A stretch of 64,000 bases of DNA, taken from NCBI GenBank assembly GCA_003255065.1, contig QAOA01005371.1, positions 1 to 64,000 of the forward strand, read 5' to 3'. The position numbers and the translations under genes are program-made. The DNA comes from Cercis canadensis (Eukaryota > Streptophyta > Magnoliopsida > Fabales > Fabaceae). Positions 36,401 through 49,767 of this stretch are shown here, in pieces. Numbering within the stretch: the first letter of the stretch is position 1; every line of letters begins with the position of its first letter. The notes under the pieces are model-generated. The model was not told the origin of the DNA. It did not search any database and saw only the letters and a list, made by a program, of their open reading frames with translations.

Positions 36401-39235
36401 GAACAGAGCTCACCACCCTGTCAAAGAGGTTGATTACAAGTTAGCATACTGTGAAATAAGATTCAAATCTAGATTCCTCATCGAAAATAAAATATGAGAA
36501 AATTTCTTCTTCTCTGGCAGAGAACCTTAATGACAATTTTTAAAAGAAAAACCTAGGAGAATTATCAGATATTAATTTTTCTTGGGTTCCTGGGAAATGT
36601 AATTCTTCGTTCTTCAAAATGTCCTTAAGAAAAAACATGTCGCAACAAACTCAGTCCAACTGACCAAAAAGTGAATAAGCAATCAAATATATGTACCTGG
36701 TCAGCAAGATCATAAATCAACTTTGAATCTTCACCATACTTTCCCATTAGAGTTTCTCGCAATTCGAATACAGGAGTATCCAAGGCTGTGGCGCCATGCC
36801 TCTCAAAGACCTCTTCTATTATTGAAAAGGCTTTTTTTCTAACGGTCATTTGTTCTTTAGCAAAATCACGAGTACCCTGATATGTTAAATTGCAATGCTC
36901 AAGTTAAGACAATCAACAACCCTCCAGGAACAGAGGTAAAGACTAAACAAGGCCATAGATTTTAGTTAGCACAATTACAAGCGAAAAAAAAAATAGAAAT
37001 TAAAAAATATCATCTCAATCTGTAGGACTTGAATTATATGTGATGCCCTAGGGTATGATTTGAAATTATCCCTCTCAGGTCTCTGCCCAGAGTGCACCAT
37101 AACTCAATTGTGATCGTTTTTAAAGTACATATCACTGTTCCACCCACCTACTAACAATTCCTGGCCAAACCAAAGTACATCTTATTGTCATAGAGGATTT
37201 TCTAACTGANGCCATAGATTTTAGTTAGCACAATTACAAGCGAAAAAAAAAATAGAAATTAAAAAATATCATCTCAATTGTAGGACTTGAATTATATGTG
37301 ATGCCCTAGGGTATGATTTGAAATTATCCCTCTCAGGTCTCTGCCCAGAGTGCATCATAACTCAATTATGATCGTTTTTAAAGTACATATCACTGTTCCA
37401 CCCACCTACTAACAATTCCTGGCCAAACCAAAGTACATCTTATTGTCATAGAGGATTTTCTAACTGATTATTTTACAAAATGAACGCCCAGTACCCAGTC
37501 AAAGGATAATGTACATGCTTCTCAATTATTTCCCACCTCTTTAGACACAAGTTGACTATTTCTTTGCACATTCAAAGTTGCCTTTAGGTTCAATTACCCT
37601 TACATTTATTCAATAACAAAATGCCAACAAGTAATCAACTACTGAAGTACTTAACTATCATCAATCAACTTCAATATTTCATATGCAAAGATTGAGCCTC
37701 TGAACATTCTAGAATGATTACAAAAGCAGCTCTTTTCATAAGTGATGATTTTGATCCAAAACCAATACGAGCAAGTACTAGTGCCCAATTGTCATTTGTT
37801 ATACATATCATCCAATAATACGTTCAAATTCATAGTTTATCTTTGTCTGCTAAATAATAAAAAAGTCAAGCAGAAATAGTAGAAAATCATAAGTTGTGAC
37901 AATTACCTTAGGAATCTTGGGTAGTCTTCTGCTTTCATTACTTTCCAAAATATCCTTTAATTTCAATAAAAAGCCATCAAATTCAGGGTCCTTCAAATCT
38001 AGGAATGATAGAAAGTCCCCCACCCATATCTCCAATAACCCTGAATTCTCAACAGCATTGTCTCTTTTACTCTGCAACCTGTCCTTAAGTAATTGTAGGA
38101 TTACACTAGTTCCTTTCCCCAAAACCACCTTCTTCTTCTTCTCATTTTTCTTTTCTACTTTCACATTCTCTCCATTCATCTGAAGACTCTGCAACTTTTC
38201 ATTCAGCTCAACGGCCTCAAGTGCGGCAAATGCTGTTACAGCCTCCCATGCCACAATTTCCCACACAACTCCCAACAACACATTCACCTCATGTGCAAGC
38301 CTATCATAGTCCTGTTCCAGAACCAAGTCCAAAGCTGTCTTGAATGCAATCCTTAAACTAGAAATACTCGAGTATTTCTTTCCAAAAATTTCCTGCAGAC
38401 TAGATTTGAGATCATCACTACCTATGGAAGCTAAATTATTTTCCACACGGGAAAAACTACACTGACCCAAGTCCCATAGTGCAGTAGCCAATGGCACCAG
38501 CACTGTACGGACAGCTTCTTCTGTTCCATCATTCCCAGACTGATTTAACTCAACTCGCATATCTGAATGCACCAATTTCACCTGCTTCCTTATACTAGAG
38601 TGAAGCTTAGGAATTTTTGAAATAGATTCAATCTTAACCTTACCCACCAATTTAGACCCATTAAGCAGAACCTTCATATCACTGGCAACTCCAGCTTCCT
38701 CCTTAGAGGTGTGCCCATCACCAGAATCCATCACATTGAAGGCCGTCACATCAGCTTTCAGTGCCTCACATGAAATCGCAGCAACAGAATCGGAAAATGC
38801 AGATAATGCCGTCGTTTGGTGATCCAGAATTGCGGAAATCCCAACCAAAGCAGAGGAAGAGAAATTTTTCAGCAGAAATAGCTCTTGTTCGGTGACATCA
38901 ATTTCTTCAAATTCCAAAGTTTCATTCTTGGAATTCAGCTTTTCGGAAATGAGTTGGGGAAGAAAGGCACGTGAATTAGAGAGGAGGAGCTGATTGAGAA
39001 GGACAACAAGGGAAGCCCTTTTTTCCTCTAGGGTTAGGAATTCAGGGATGGTGATCTTGTGCTTGAAGGAGGGTGAGGTCTGCTTGGAGGAGGATGAAGA
39101 GGAAAGCCTATCGAGTGCTGATGAGTCAATCCGCACACGAGCATGGCCAGTGGCTATAGCGTAGAGTGAGGAGGAGGAGAGAGATGAGCCCTTGCCCCCG
39201 AGGGTTACGACGGAGACCTCACCCTTGTCCGCCAT
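33402..39235 (-). CDS. HisRS: Cytosolic histidyl-tRNA synthetase
   Basis: Seven coding exons on the minus strand: 37907-39235, 36697-36876, 36160-36417, 35439-35573, 35009-35290, 33980-34120 and 33402-33710. All have GT-AG borders and phase 0 junctions, giving 877 aa, close to the roughly 880 aa of plant cytosolic HisRS. Exon 1 encodes the long plant N-terminal extension (about 440 aa). The catalytic core begins at PKGTRDF across the exon 1/2 junction. Class II motif 2 is around [20 protein letters not shown], and HisRS signatures follow as [10 protein letters not shown] and AAGGRYDKL. Motif 3 is [11 protein letters not shown], and the last exon is the anticodon-binding domain. It charges tRNA-His with histidine. 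No organelle transit peptide is evident. Introns contain two N-linked duplications and a duplicated splice donor. Confidence 0.96.
34694..34951. repeat. N-linked duplication in a HisRS intron
   Basis: 34694-34822 and 34824-34951 are essentially the same 128 bp on either side of the N at 34823. This is best read as an unmerged contig overlap. It lies in the intron between exons 5 and 6, so the coding sequence is unaffected. Confidence 0.8.
36067..36174. repeat. 54-bp tandem duplication carrying a splice donor
   Basis: Two units, starting TGGGGAAACAGG at 36067 and 36121, repeat the end of HisRS exon 3 together with its GTACTA donor. No N lies nearby, so it is not an obvious assembly join. Confidence 0.8.
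36952..37468. repeat. N-linked 258-bp duplication in HisRS intron 1
   Basis: 36952-37209 and 37211-37468 are near-identical copies around the N at 37210, both starting GCCATAGATTTTAGTTAG. Probably an assembly artefact. It lies between exons 1 and 2. Confidence 0.85.
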
Positions 39236-39731
39236 GGCTGGGAGCTCTGTGTCAGTGTCAGGGTGAGAAGGAGGGCAGAGAGGTTTAGCTTCACACCTCC
39301 TTAGACGGCGCTAGGGCTTTGTTGTAAGATTTATTTTTTTTTTTTGTCCTAGCCTTTTTAGGGAATTAGATGCTCGAATTGGACCTCTTATTGATTCCAA
39401 AAAGAAAAAAATATATCATTTAATTTTAAACATAAAATAATTCTAATATCTAATGGTAAGTAATTCAGACAATGCCTTTAATAATATTGCATAGGTGGGT
39501 TAAGAAATGAGCTGAAAATATCAGTAGACTATAATTTACTCCCTCTAGCGCTGGAAATGGTTTCAGTTATTGTTATTAACATGATTTAATGCAAATTCCA
39601 CGTATATAATTGGGGACGTATCACTACTCTACTTAATTCCTCGGTCTATCAATAGATTTGATCAAGACCCCAAATTACAATATAGATATCCCTACTTTTG
39701 AGTCAAGCCAATGTTTAAACCTTGGGTGGGG

Positions 39732-40376
39732 TAACCTCCCTTTCGATTAATAAAACTGTGGCTCAATGAGCTACAAGGGTCCAATTTCATGTGTTAAAAC
39801 TTGGTAACTTTAGATTGTGGGCACAAAAAATTTTCATTTTTTCATTTTGAAAGGTAATTCTAAAGGTAATTGTTAAGCTTTCAAGGGGTATCCCTCATTC
39901 ATCACACTTGCTAACCTCCCTTTCGATTAATAAAAATTGTGGCTCAATGAGCTACAAATGTCCAATTTCATGTGTTAAAACTTTGGTAACTCTGGATTGT
40001 CGGCACAAAAATTTTTCTCATTTTTTCATTTTTAAAGATGATTCTAAAGGTAATTGTTAAGCTTTCAAGGGGTATCGCTCCTCCATCACACTTGCTAACC
40101 TCCCTTTCGATTGATAAAACCGTGGCTCAATGAGCTACAAGGGTCAAATTCCATGTGTTAAAACTTGGTAACTTTGGATTGTTGGCACAAAAATTTATCA
40201 TTTTTTCATTTTTAAAGGTGATTCTAAAAGTAATTATTACGCTTTCAAGGGGTATCACTCCTTCATCACGCTTGCTAACCTCCCTTTCAATTAATAAAAC
40301 TGACTCAATGAGCATGTGTTAAAACTTGGTAACTTTGGATTGTCGACTCAAATTTCTCGCTCCTCCATCACGCTTT
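39732..40376. repeat. About 180-bp tandem array, four units
   Basis: Units begin with TAACCTCCCTTTCGATTAAT at 39732, 39912, 40096 and 40276. The last is shortened internally. Shared phrases are GTGGCTCAATGAGCTACAA, AAAACTTGGTAACTTTGGAT and TTGTTAAGCTTTCAAGGGG. Units have diverged modestly. Period and structure resemble a small satellite-like array between the divergently aged HisRS promoter and the RPS15 3' end. No coding content. Confidence 0.85.
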
Positions 40377-40758
40377 GACAAAACCTACATTCTAAAATTG
40401 ACATCGAACAGTTGATCCCACCAACCTAGAGTAGGAGTTGGGTAGCATAGCAATCACCTTTTTAAAAATCCTTGCTGGCCCAAATTGTCACAAAAATAGA
40501 TCGTCATATGGTAAATTCTAAAATATAATGTGATTCTCAAACAAAGATTGTATTGGGTGGACAAATAGCAATAAACTCTCAGAATCCAAACGAACTGTTA
40601 ATACTATGAAATCAAGTCTCATAATCTAAACCACGAGTCAAAACATAGATATGCTATTGAGCAATAAAATGCATAAAAAAACAAAATCTGATGGGCATTG
40701 GGGTCCTCAATTGAATCACATCACAGCAGACCACAACGAAAGCCTCCCAAGAACAACC

Positions 40759-42403
<1,645 letters not shown>

Positions 42404-42422
42404 TGTTGGAGGATGGAAACAG

Positions 42423-42661
42423 AAACCCTAATCGGATTCGGAGAAAGGAAGCACAGTCGCTGGCCGCTGGGGTTTTGAAGAAGCAGCAAAATTCTGCAGC
42501 AGAAAGAATATATAGGATCTTATACTTGTAACCCTAGAGTGACGGTGAGAAAATTTATAGCTAAGGGCTTCTAAGTTTGGATAATTTAGTTATGGGCCTC
42601 AATGTTATCAATTTATTTAAGTGGACAATCCATATCATTACTTTAACATTGGCACTGGGCT
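42423..42661 (-). promoter_or_regulatory. RPS15 promoter: telo-box, TATA and site II motifs
   Basis: The leader contains AAACCCTAA (telo-box, 42423-42431). A TATA motif reads CCTATATATT on the minus strand (42508-42517). TGGGCC (42593-42598) and TGGGCT (42656-42661) are site II-type elements. In plants this combination is known to coordinate expression of ribosomal protein genes in dividing cells. Motif presence is seen here and function is inferred. Confidence 0.6.
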
Positions 42662-42804
42662 TCAGGAATCAGTTATGAGATCTCTCCTATAACCATGAGG
42701 CCTAAATATCTTATTGGACTTGAGCCTACTGAACAAGCCTAATAATTATGTCACTCACATAAAAAAAAAATGAGTCTTACTTAGAACAATTAGTTATTTA
42801 TAAA

Positions 42805-43235
42805 GTTAAAATGTATTGCATCTTTCTATAATTTTGATGAATTTTGAATCAAGTCTTTATAATTTTTTTCCTCTTTTGGGGTCCTTATAGTTTGAATTTT
42901 TTTTTTTAAAATTTGGTCGTTTCCATCACCTCCGATTATAACTCTGTCAGTTTAGTGCTGACATGACAAACAATTTATCTATGTGACAATAAAATAAATT
43001 GACGTAACGCTAAAATGACACAAAAATTGTCATATTATCAACTTTTTTATATACTTTTTTAAGTCAAAATTTGATGAGAAGATAATTTTTGTACCATTTT
43101 AGCGCCACATCAACTTCTTTTATTGCTATATAGACAAGTCGTTTGTTATGTCAGCACTAAATTGACAAAATTATAACCAAGGGCTGATGGTAGGGACCCA
43201 ATTAAAAAAAATTTGAACTATAAGAACTCCAAAAG

Positions 43236-43297
<62 letters not shown>

Positions 43298-43353
43298 ATA
43301 AGGACATGATTCAAAATTTATTCAAACTATAGGAACCTACAATATATTTAAAC
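42805..43353. mobile_element. Foldback MITE, copy B, 11-bp target duplication
   Basis: The ends are inverted (GTTAAAATGTATTGCA left, complement of GTTTAAATATATTGTAGG right), and the halves pair over most of their length through shared phrases such as CTATAGTTTGAA, AATTGGGTC and TGACATAACAAACGA. TTATTTATAAA lies directly outside both ends (42794-42804 and 43354-43364). No ORF. A poly(A) run at about 43232-43295 expands the right arm. Same family as the copies at 48977-54617 and 59191-59692. Confidence 0.85.
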
Positions 43354-43364
43354 TTATTTATAAA

Positions 43365-44248
43365 ATGTATAAACAAATCTTTACAGGAAAAAAGTTCCAG
43401 AAAAAAAAAAAGACCATAAAATAATAATTTTGTAACTATGTCAACTATTTTTTCGATTTTTTAAATTATTTATAATAGTATCAAATTCAAGTTGTAGTTC
43501 CCACTAAACCCCTAGCATTACGCAACTACCCACATTTAGTGAAAGTAACTTTGCACATATTTGAATTAGCTTATTTTGTCCTTTGAACAACTTTTTTTTT
43601 TTTTTTAAACTAATTCAAATTATATTGGTTAAAAGTGCATATTTGAGTAAGAATAGAAACAACAGTTCACACATTCCAATGCACTCAAATAAATTTTTTT
43701 TTTACGTAAACATTTTACCATTATGTACCCTTTTAGTTTAATAACCCTTTTGATATTTATTACACTGTAAAAGTGCTTTATACTTTTTGATAATTTGACA
43801 TTTAAAATTAATTTTTCATACAATCTAATAGAAAACTTATTATTTAAAAAACAATTTTAAACTAACATATCCAAAAATAAATAAATTCTCTAACAGCCAA
43901 TTTTTTCATAATCTATTATTTCAAACTTACTCCAAACACATTCAAATTGACGAAAATCAACAACAAGTACATGTCAATACTGATCTAGCTTTCCAATACA
44001 TGATTAGAGTGAAGATTTCAGATACCATGGACCATAAAATACTGCAGCCAGCAACATTCTACAATAGTATGAATCTGAATGACTTCCAAACTAGTGTCCA
44101 TTTTAACGAAGTAAAAGAAACAAAGATCACTCAATCCAAACCCTTAAATTCTTAAAATCTTATCATTCTTCCTCCTCCTCCTTCCCAATTATCCAATATA
44201 AGGGTCAAAAGCGGCAAATGCAGAAGAATGTTATTTCTCCTTCACAAA
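43365..44248. other. Intergenic spacer between MITE copy B and XCT
   Basis: AT-rich DNA ending in the presumed XCT 3' UTR. Nothing else recognisable. Confidence 0.45.
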
Positions 44249-47200
44249 TCAATCCCCATGGATGGTATAACGTTCCCATTTCTTTGTGGGGTCATATATC
44301 TGCAATAGAAGATACCAACTTGTAATCAGAATCAGAAGCAATGTAAGAAACCATGAAATCTCATAAGTACTCTAATACTCATAATAGGTATCCTATTGCT
44401 AATTAAGGGAGAGGAAGAGAGAAATAGAGAGTAAGAGAGAGAGAGAGAGAGAGATAACCTCCCATCTTGAAGCAGGAAATATATGCTTGTTCTTCTCATA
44501 CCAGTGCCTTTCTACAACCTTCCCAGCATGAGACTGTTGGTTGATATCAGGAAAAAGAGCCAGAGTAAGATGATAAAGCCAGAAGTCAGACAAGTTTACA
44601 AGGTAGTAATTAATTAAAATGACATGAAAGTAAAATTTAACTACAATGCAGAGATAAAAAAATGCTTTCAAACAAATAATGCCAAGATTAATTTAATGCT
44701 ATTTTCCGCCACAAATTCCACATTGCAGTGTGAGAAGATGTCTTTTTTTTTTTTTCCAAGTAAAAGTGTTTCACTACAAGGTTAACAATTATCAAACCCT
44801 ATTGTGAATATGAAAATTATGCACTATGCATACAAGCATGTTCTTATATGTATTCCTCCTCTCTCCCTTTTCAGTGGGTCAATGGGCAACAAGGAGAGAT
44901 ATTCAGCGTTGAACCTAAAGAATTACATTTCCAAAAAAATTAAGTATTGCCTATGCAGATCTAAAGCCAAAACTGTTAAAATGCTCATTCCCTAATGCAA
45001 GTTGCTTGCTAGTTAGCTTGTAACATGCAAAAGATTTCTTGGATAGCTCTGGAATAAAGCAACCAAAAAATGTAACTTCAGATATAAAGAGTTAAGATTT
45101 TGCATTCTGCCAAAACCTTCTACCAACAAGAGATTTCAGGGTGATGGAGTAGCAATAACAAACATATGATTATAAAGAAGCTCAAATAGTCCTATCAACA
45201 TATTTAAACAGAAATCCGGACTTGCATATAACAACAAGATGAGGAAATACAAAACCCTGGCTAAACTAGGAACTACTTTGATTTTGTTATACCAAGATGA
45301 GCCTAACAAACCTAGTACTCCCCATGTTCAATTTCCAATCAAAGATTGAAAGAAAGCCTAAAATATGTGAATTATACATTGACATAATTGGCTATGTTAC
45401 AGGAGACACCAGAGTTTATAGAGTTTTCTTTTGGTCATACGTTTTGTTTTCACTATCTTGTTAATTTAAATTTCAAAATAATAGCTGCAATGATTAGGAC
45501 AAAATGTACCTCATCCTTCTCTATAGTTGCATCAGCAATTGTTCGGACATCCTCATGCACATCAAAGTGGAAAAGCTGCATTATGAAGTATATAGAGACA
45601 GTAAGTAACTTCAAGTTGACACTGCAGATCATTACAGGATATTAATTAACCATTTCAGATTTATGATGGCATCAAGGTGATCTTTGGACTAGAACACAAA
45701 TTTTGAGCAGCAACCATATTTGAAAGAGAAGCAAGGAAAAGAAAACAAACATACCGGTCCACTTTTGCCTCTAGCTTTATTCACGATTAGCTCATAGAAG
45801 CTGTGCTGCTGTAATATCCATAAAAACAAGGAAATGCATTAGCGGATATCCTACACAGCTTATATCAGATAGCAAGTTGTACACAGCCTATGTCCAATAA
45901 TGACAAAGTACATGTTCATACATGGGGAATGATAAGGTCTTCCTTCACGTATAGCAAATTTTCCACTGAGGTTGTTCGAATCTCTCGAAATTCAGGAGCC
46001 AGTTGCTGCTGGACTGCTCGAAGAAACTCTCCTATGGCATCACCCTTGCGCACCTGAAAATAATAACAAATGATTCACATGCTTAGACATAAAGTTACAA
46101 TAGATCTCTACTGAATTCAGGAACAAAAGAGAATGCATGAAGCAGATAGCTTTTACTTGCCTGGATCACCCGCCTGTGGCCAGCTCCATCCCAATAACTG
46201 TATGTAATTTCAAGAGGCTCATCTGAAATGCGATAATAACTTAATTAAGCATTATTTATTCTCAAATATAAGTATATTCCATCAGCTATCCATTTTATCA
46301 TCATTTTATAATGTAAGCAAATGAAAAATAGTCAGCAGACATACTTCGTATCTGCTCCTGCTCACGTTGCCACTGTTTCCGCAGCCTTTCACGTTCAGCT
46401 TCTTCCGCAGCCTCTCGCTCACTGAAACAGCATCCTCAGCACTCCTATGCCCGGATGTTAGGGCCACAACCAATAAAGAAAGGAGAGGGGAATATGGGAA
46501 AGGTAAGGGAGAGAGAGTGAAAGGAAAAAGAAAGGGAAGGATACCACACCTATCAGGTAGAAAGCTAGTTTCAACATTAGGGTCTTTACCAAGTTTACCA
46601 CGCCTAAGTTTATTTGCTTCCAGACTGTCTGCCAGCGCCAAAGGAAAACTTACTGTTAGTTTGGGCAATTGAAACCACCAGCAAACCTCATGATGCAAGA
46701 TATATATGCACTTTAAGATGGAATCAAATAAAAGGAAAACAAAACGGGCCAAGGACCAGATTAGCAGAGCTCTCAGAATTGGATTTCAGGAACAGGAGAA
46801 ACCATTGTCAACAGTTATACATGGGAAAGCCTGGAATTTTTTTTTTCTTGGGATAGAACTGAAAAAGATTTATCTCCAAGTACATTTTTAATTTGTTTTC
46901 TTACTTCCCTTCCCACCCCCCCCCGGCGCGCGCCCCCTCTTCCAACTGTTCAGTAATAAGATGCATATATACATATATATATAAAAGAAAAAGAAAAGGG
47001 ACAAGGACTGGATTGGTGGAGCTCACAATATGATCTTGAAGTAGGATTCAGTAAAGCCTGGAATTGATTTTGGGATAAAACTGGAAAAATATTTATTTCC
47101 AAGTACAGTTTTAATTTGTTTTCTCTTTTTTCCTTCCAATGATTCAGCAACGACATGCATATATATTGGAGACATCACGATTTTTTCAAAGAGAAACTCA

Positions 47201-48555
47201 AGCATTAGAATTAACAATGATTCATGGTTATACATTGTACAATTAAAAATGGGGGCTCGGGAACAATGTGAAGTATATAATATTCCATGACAAAACAGTG
47301 TCATTACATTTATAAACTAACATAAATAATTATTTCAAACAGCAAGCAGAAAGGTATAGAAGCAAAGTGTTGTGGGAAGAACTACTTACTACTTTCTCCT
47401 TCCTCTTCTTCACTGCCATTCTCGACATCCTCGGCAAAGGACAATCGAGAATTCCCCTTTATCTTTCTCTTTTTCCGCTTTTGTAATTGAAGCTCCTCCT
47501 CCCTACAGTATGAGGAACAACAAACAACAATGAAAAACAAAACAATTTTTACTATCTCAACTTCAGCAGAGTAGTACAGCTAAACTTACTCTTGCTGTAG
47601 CTTTTGAAGTTTCTCCTTCTCTTCCTCCTCTAGTTTGTTCCGAATATTAACCCTCTACATTCATGAACATGTCCTTAAACACCACATAATAACCAATATC
47701 TCACAGTAACAGTAAAAGCCATTATGAGCTTCTCTTACCTTCTCTACATACTGCTCTCTAGTCACCAGACCCACAGTTTCCTTCTTAAACGCAGTCTCAA
47801 GAATCTGAAACACCCGTTAGCAGAATAAATCAATACAGCTCATCAAACTATAATTAATAGAAAATTCAAAATAAAAATCAAACAGAGGAAACTTAATCCC
47901 TTAAGAATCAAAGAGTCCAACCAATATGCTTCTGTTCCAACAATTTGTCAGCTTACCCAGTAAAGCAGGGACCAAAAACTAAGCCTCCAATTTCTAACCT
48001 TTATCCCTCCAAAATAAAAATAAAAAATCCAAGCTCTAACCAACATAACAAAAGGGTCTATAACCCAGGAGAAAGTTCAACAAACAATAACTAATTTAAA
48101 AATAAATATTGTCATACAGACAAAACTTAACCCTTAAAGAATCAAGGAATTCAATCAATATGCTTCAGTTCCAATAAAGCGTCAGCTCACCCAGCACCCC
48201 AAGAACCAAAAACTAAACTTCCAAGATCTAACCTTTAACCCCAAAAAAGAAAAATTCCAAACTTTAAATCAAACATCGCAAAAGGGTATATAATATTACT
48301 CATTTTCATTCACTTTTCCAAACAGAAAAACTCGTAACCCTAGAATTGGGTCGAGTGTATCGGAGAAGGGTTTCGAATACGGACCTCGGAAGTACTTGAA
48401 CCGAATTGGAGGAGACCCGGCTGGCCTTTGGCGGAAGCAGACTTGGTTTTGAGCTCTTGGATTTTCCGGCGTTCAGCTTCTCTCTGCTTCTCGAGACGTC
48501 GGATCCTCACGGCGTCTTGGGCCGTGCCCACGTACCCGTCTCCCATACCCGACAT
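44249..48555 (-). CDS. XCT: XAP5-family protein XAP5 CIRCADIAN TIMEKEEPER
   Basis: Twelve coding exons on the minus strand: 48385-48555, 47739-47804, 47590-47654, 47390-47502, 46550-46628, 46345-46421, 46161-46222, 45922-46053, 45755-45808, 45510-45575, 44459-44533 and 44249-44299, giving 336 aa in continuous phase. It starts [21 protein letters not shown] charged coiled-coil-like region follows ([20 protein letters not shown]), then a basic nuclear-signal-like stretch ([10 protein letters not shown]) and an acidic patch. The conserved XAP5 domain includes [52 protein letters not shown] and [20 protein letters not shown]. Plant XCT is a nuclear protein affecting circadian timing, light responses and small-RNA or splicing processes. 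One intron uses a GC donor after exon 7. Confidence 0.96.
46741..47165. repeat. Diverged two-copy repeat in an XCT intron
   Basis: Units of about 200 bp near 46741 and 46995 share AAGCCTGGAATT, TTTATTTCCAAGTACA-type and TTTTAATTTGTTTTCT phrases and both end near GATGCATATATA. They lie in the intron between exons 4 and 5 and include the GC-rich tract at 46912-46938. Confidence 0.6.
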
Positions 48556-48976
48556 CTTCTCTGTATTCTCGTCGTCTCCGAAGCGCTCTCTCTCTGATGA
48601 GTCTGATCTTCCACCACAACCAACGTTAACGAAACCCCCTTCCTTAACACAATTTGAACCGCCACAGATTATAATCGCATTTCGTCAAGCAATGGGCTAT
48701 TCCGGTGTGTGTTTTTAATTACATTTTAGGTTTAAATAAACGGGGATTCTATGATATTACATAAGTATGTAATACTACATTGACGTAGCAAACATACATA
48801 ATTTTTATATTTTATTATATATAAAATATAATTTATTTAATTTTTTAAACANATCTTCCACCACAACCAACGTTAACGAAACCCCCTTCCTTAAGACAAT
48901 TTGAACCGCTACAGATTATAATCGCATTTCGTCAAGCAATGGGCTATTCCGGTGTGTGTTTTTAATTACATTTTAG
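48556..48976. other. XCT promoter with N-linked duplication and MITE fragment
   Basis: 48606-48735 and 48853-48984 are near-identical copies around the N at 48852. Between them (48743-48850) lies a fragment of the small MITE family seen at 13890. One copy therefore carries a MITE and the other does not, which fits two alleles joined by the assembler. Confidence 0.65.
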
Positions 48977-49242
48977 GTTTAAATATAATACAGTAACTTA
49001 TAGTTTAGATGAATTTTCCTATAATTTTTTTAAAATTGTTTATAATTTATTTATTTTTTTAATTAGATCATTATCATTACCTTAGTGATAACGNTAATTT
49101 AATTTTTTTTAATTAGATCATTGTTATCACCTTAGTTATAACGCTATCAGTTTAATAATCCCATAACAAATATTTTATTTATATACAATAAAAGAAGTTG
49201 ATATAATACTAAAGTAGCACAAAAATTGGGTTATATCTATCG

Positions 49243-49767
49243 TGTTAAGAAATTAAATGTGATAAAGTAAATTACAACTAAAGTGATATGAGAATAAAAT
49301 AGGATACACAATTTTTTCTGGCAATTGTGTAGATGAATTTTACTATAATAAAGAGATTATACACAACTTTCTCTTTGACAAGAACTCACTTAAAATTTTT
49401 TCACTCTCTCAATACAAAAATACTTTTACAAGAATTATCTCTCTCTCAGGTTCTTCTCTATTTCTTAGATTGAGAATTTGATGAATTTATTAAAAATGGA
49501 ACTGAAGCTCTCATTTTATAGAGCTTTAAACGGCCTAATATGGGTGGTTCCCATTAGTGTAATAGCTAAGTTTCCTTTTTTTTCTTTTATAGCAACACCA
49601 CTTGGTAACTGTTGTCTGCAGCTATAGCTCACCTTAACCATCTCATAGCCACATACTTAGGACATCCCAATCCCATTTATTTCATTTACAATCATTGTTG
49701 TAATTTTTGACTAATGTATATTGTAATTTTTTAACTTCTTGATGGTCGTAATATTTGACGGCTAACA
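49243..49767 (-). repeat. 3' LTR of the Copia fossil
   Basis: A 525-bp LTR beginning TGTTAAG and ending GGCTAACA on the plus strand. It matches 53833-54356 along its whole length, including a promoter-like ATAAAAGG/CTTTTATAG segment. Confidence 0.88.

Noticed and set aside
36952-37468. Real tandem duplication in HisRS intron 1
   Set aside because: The copies meet at a single N like the other pairs in this window, so an assembly join is the simpler explanation.
46306-46752. 148-codon minus-strand frame as a separate protein
   Set aside because: It is read-through of XCT exons 5 and 6 into introns. Splice sites explain the coding parts.
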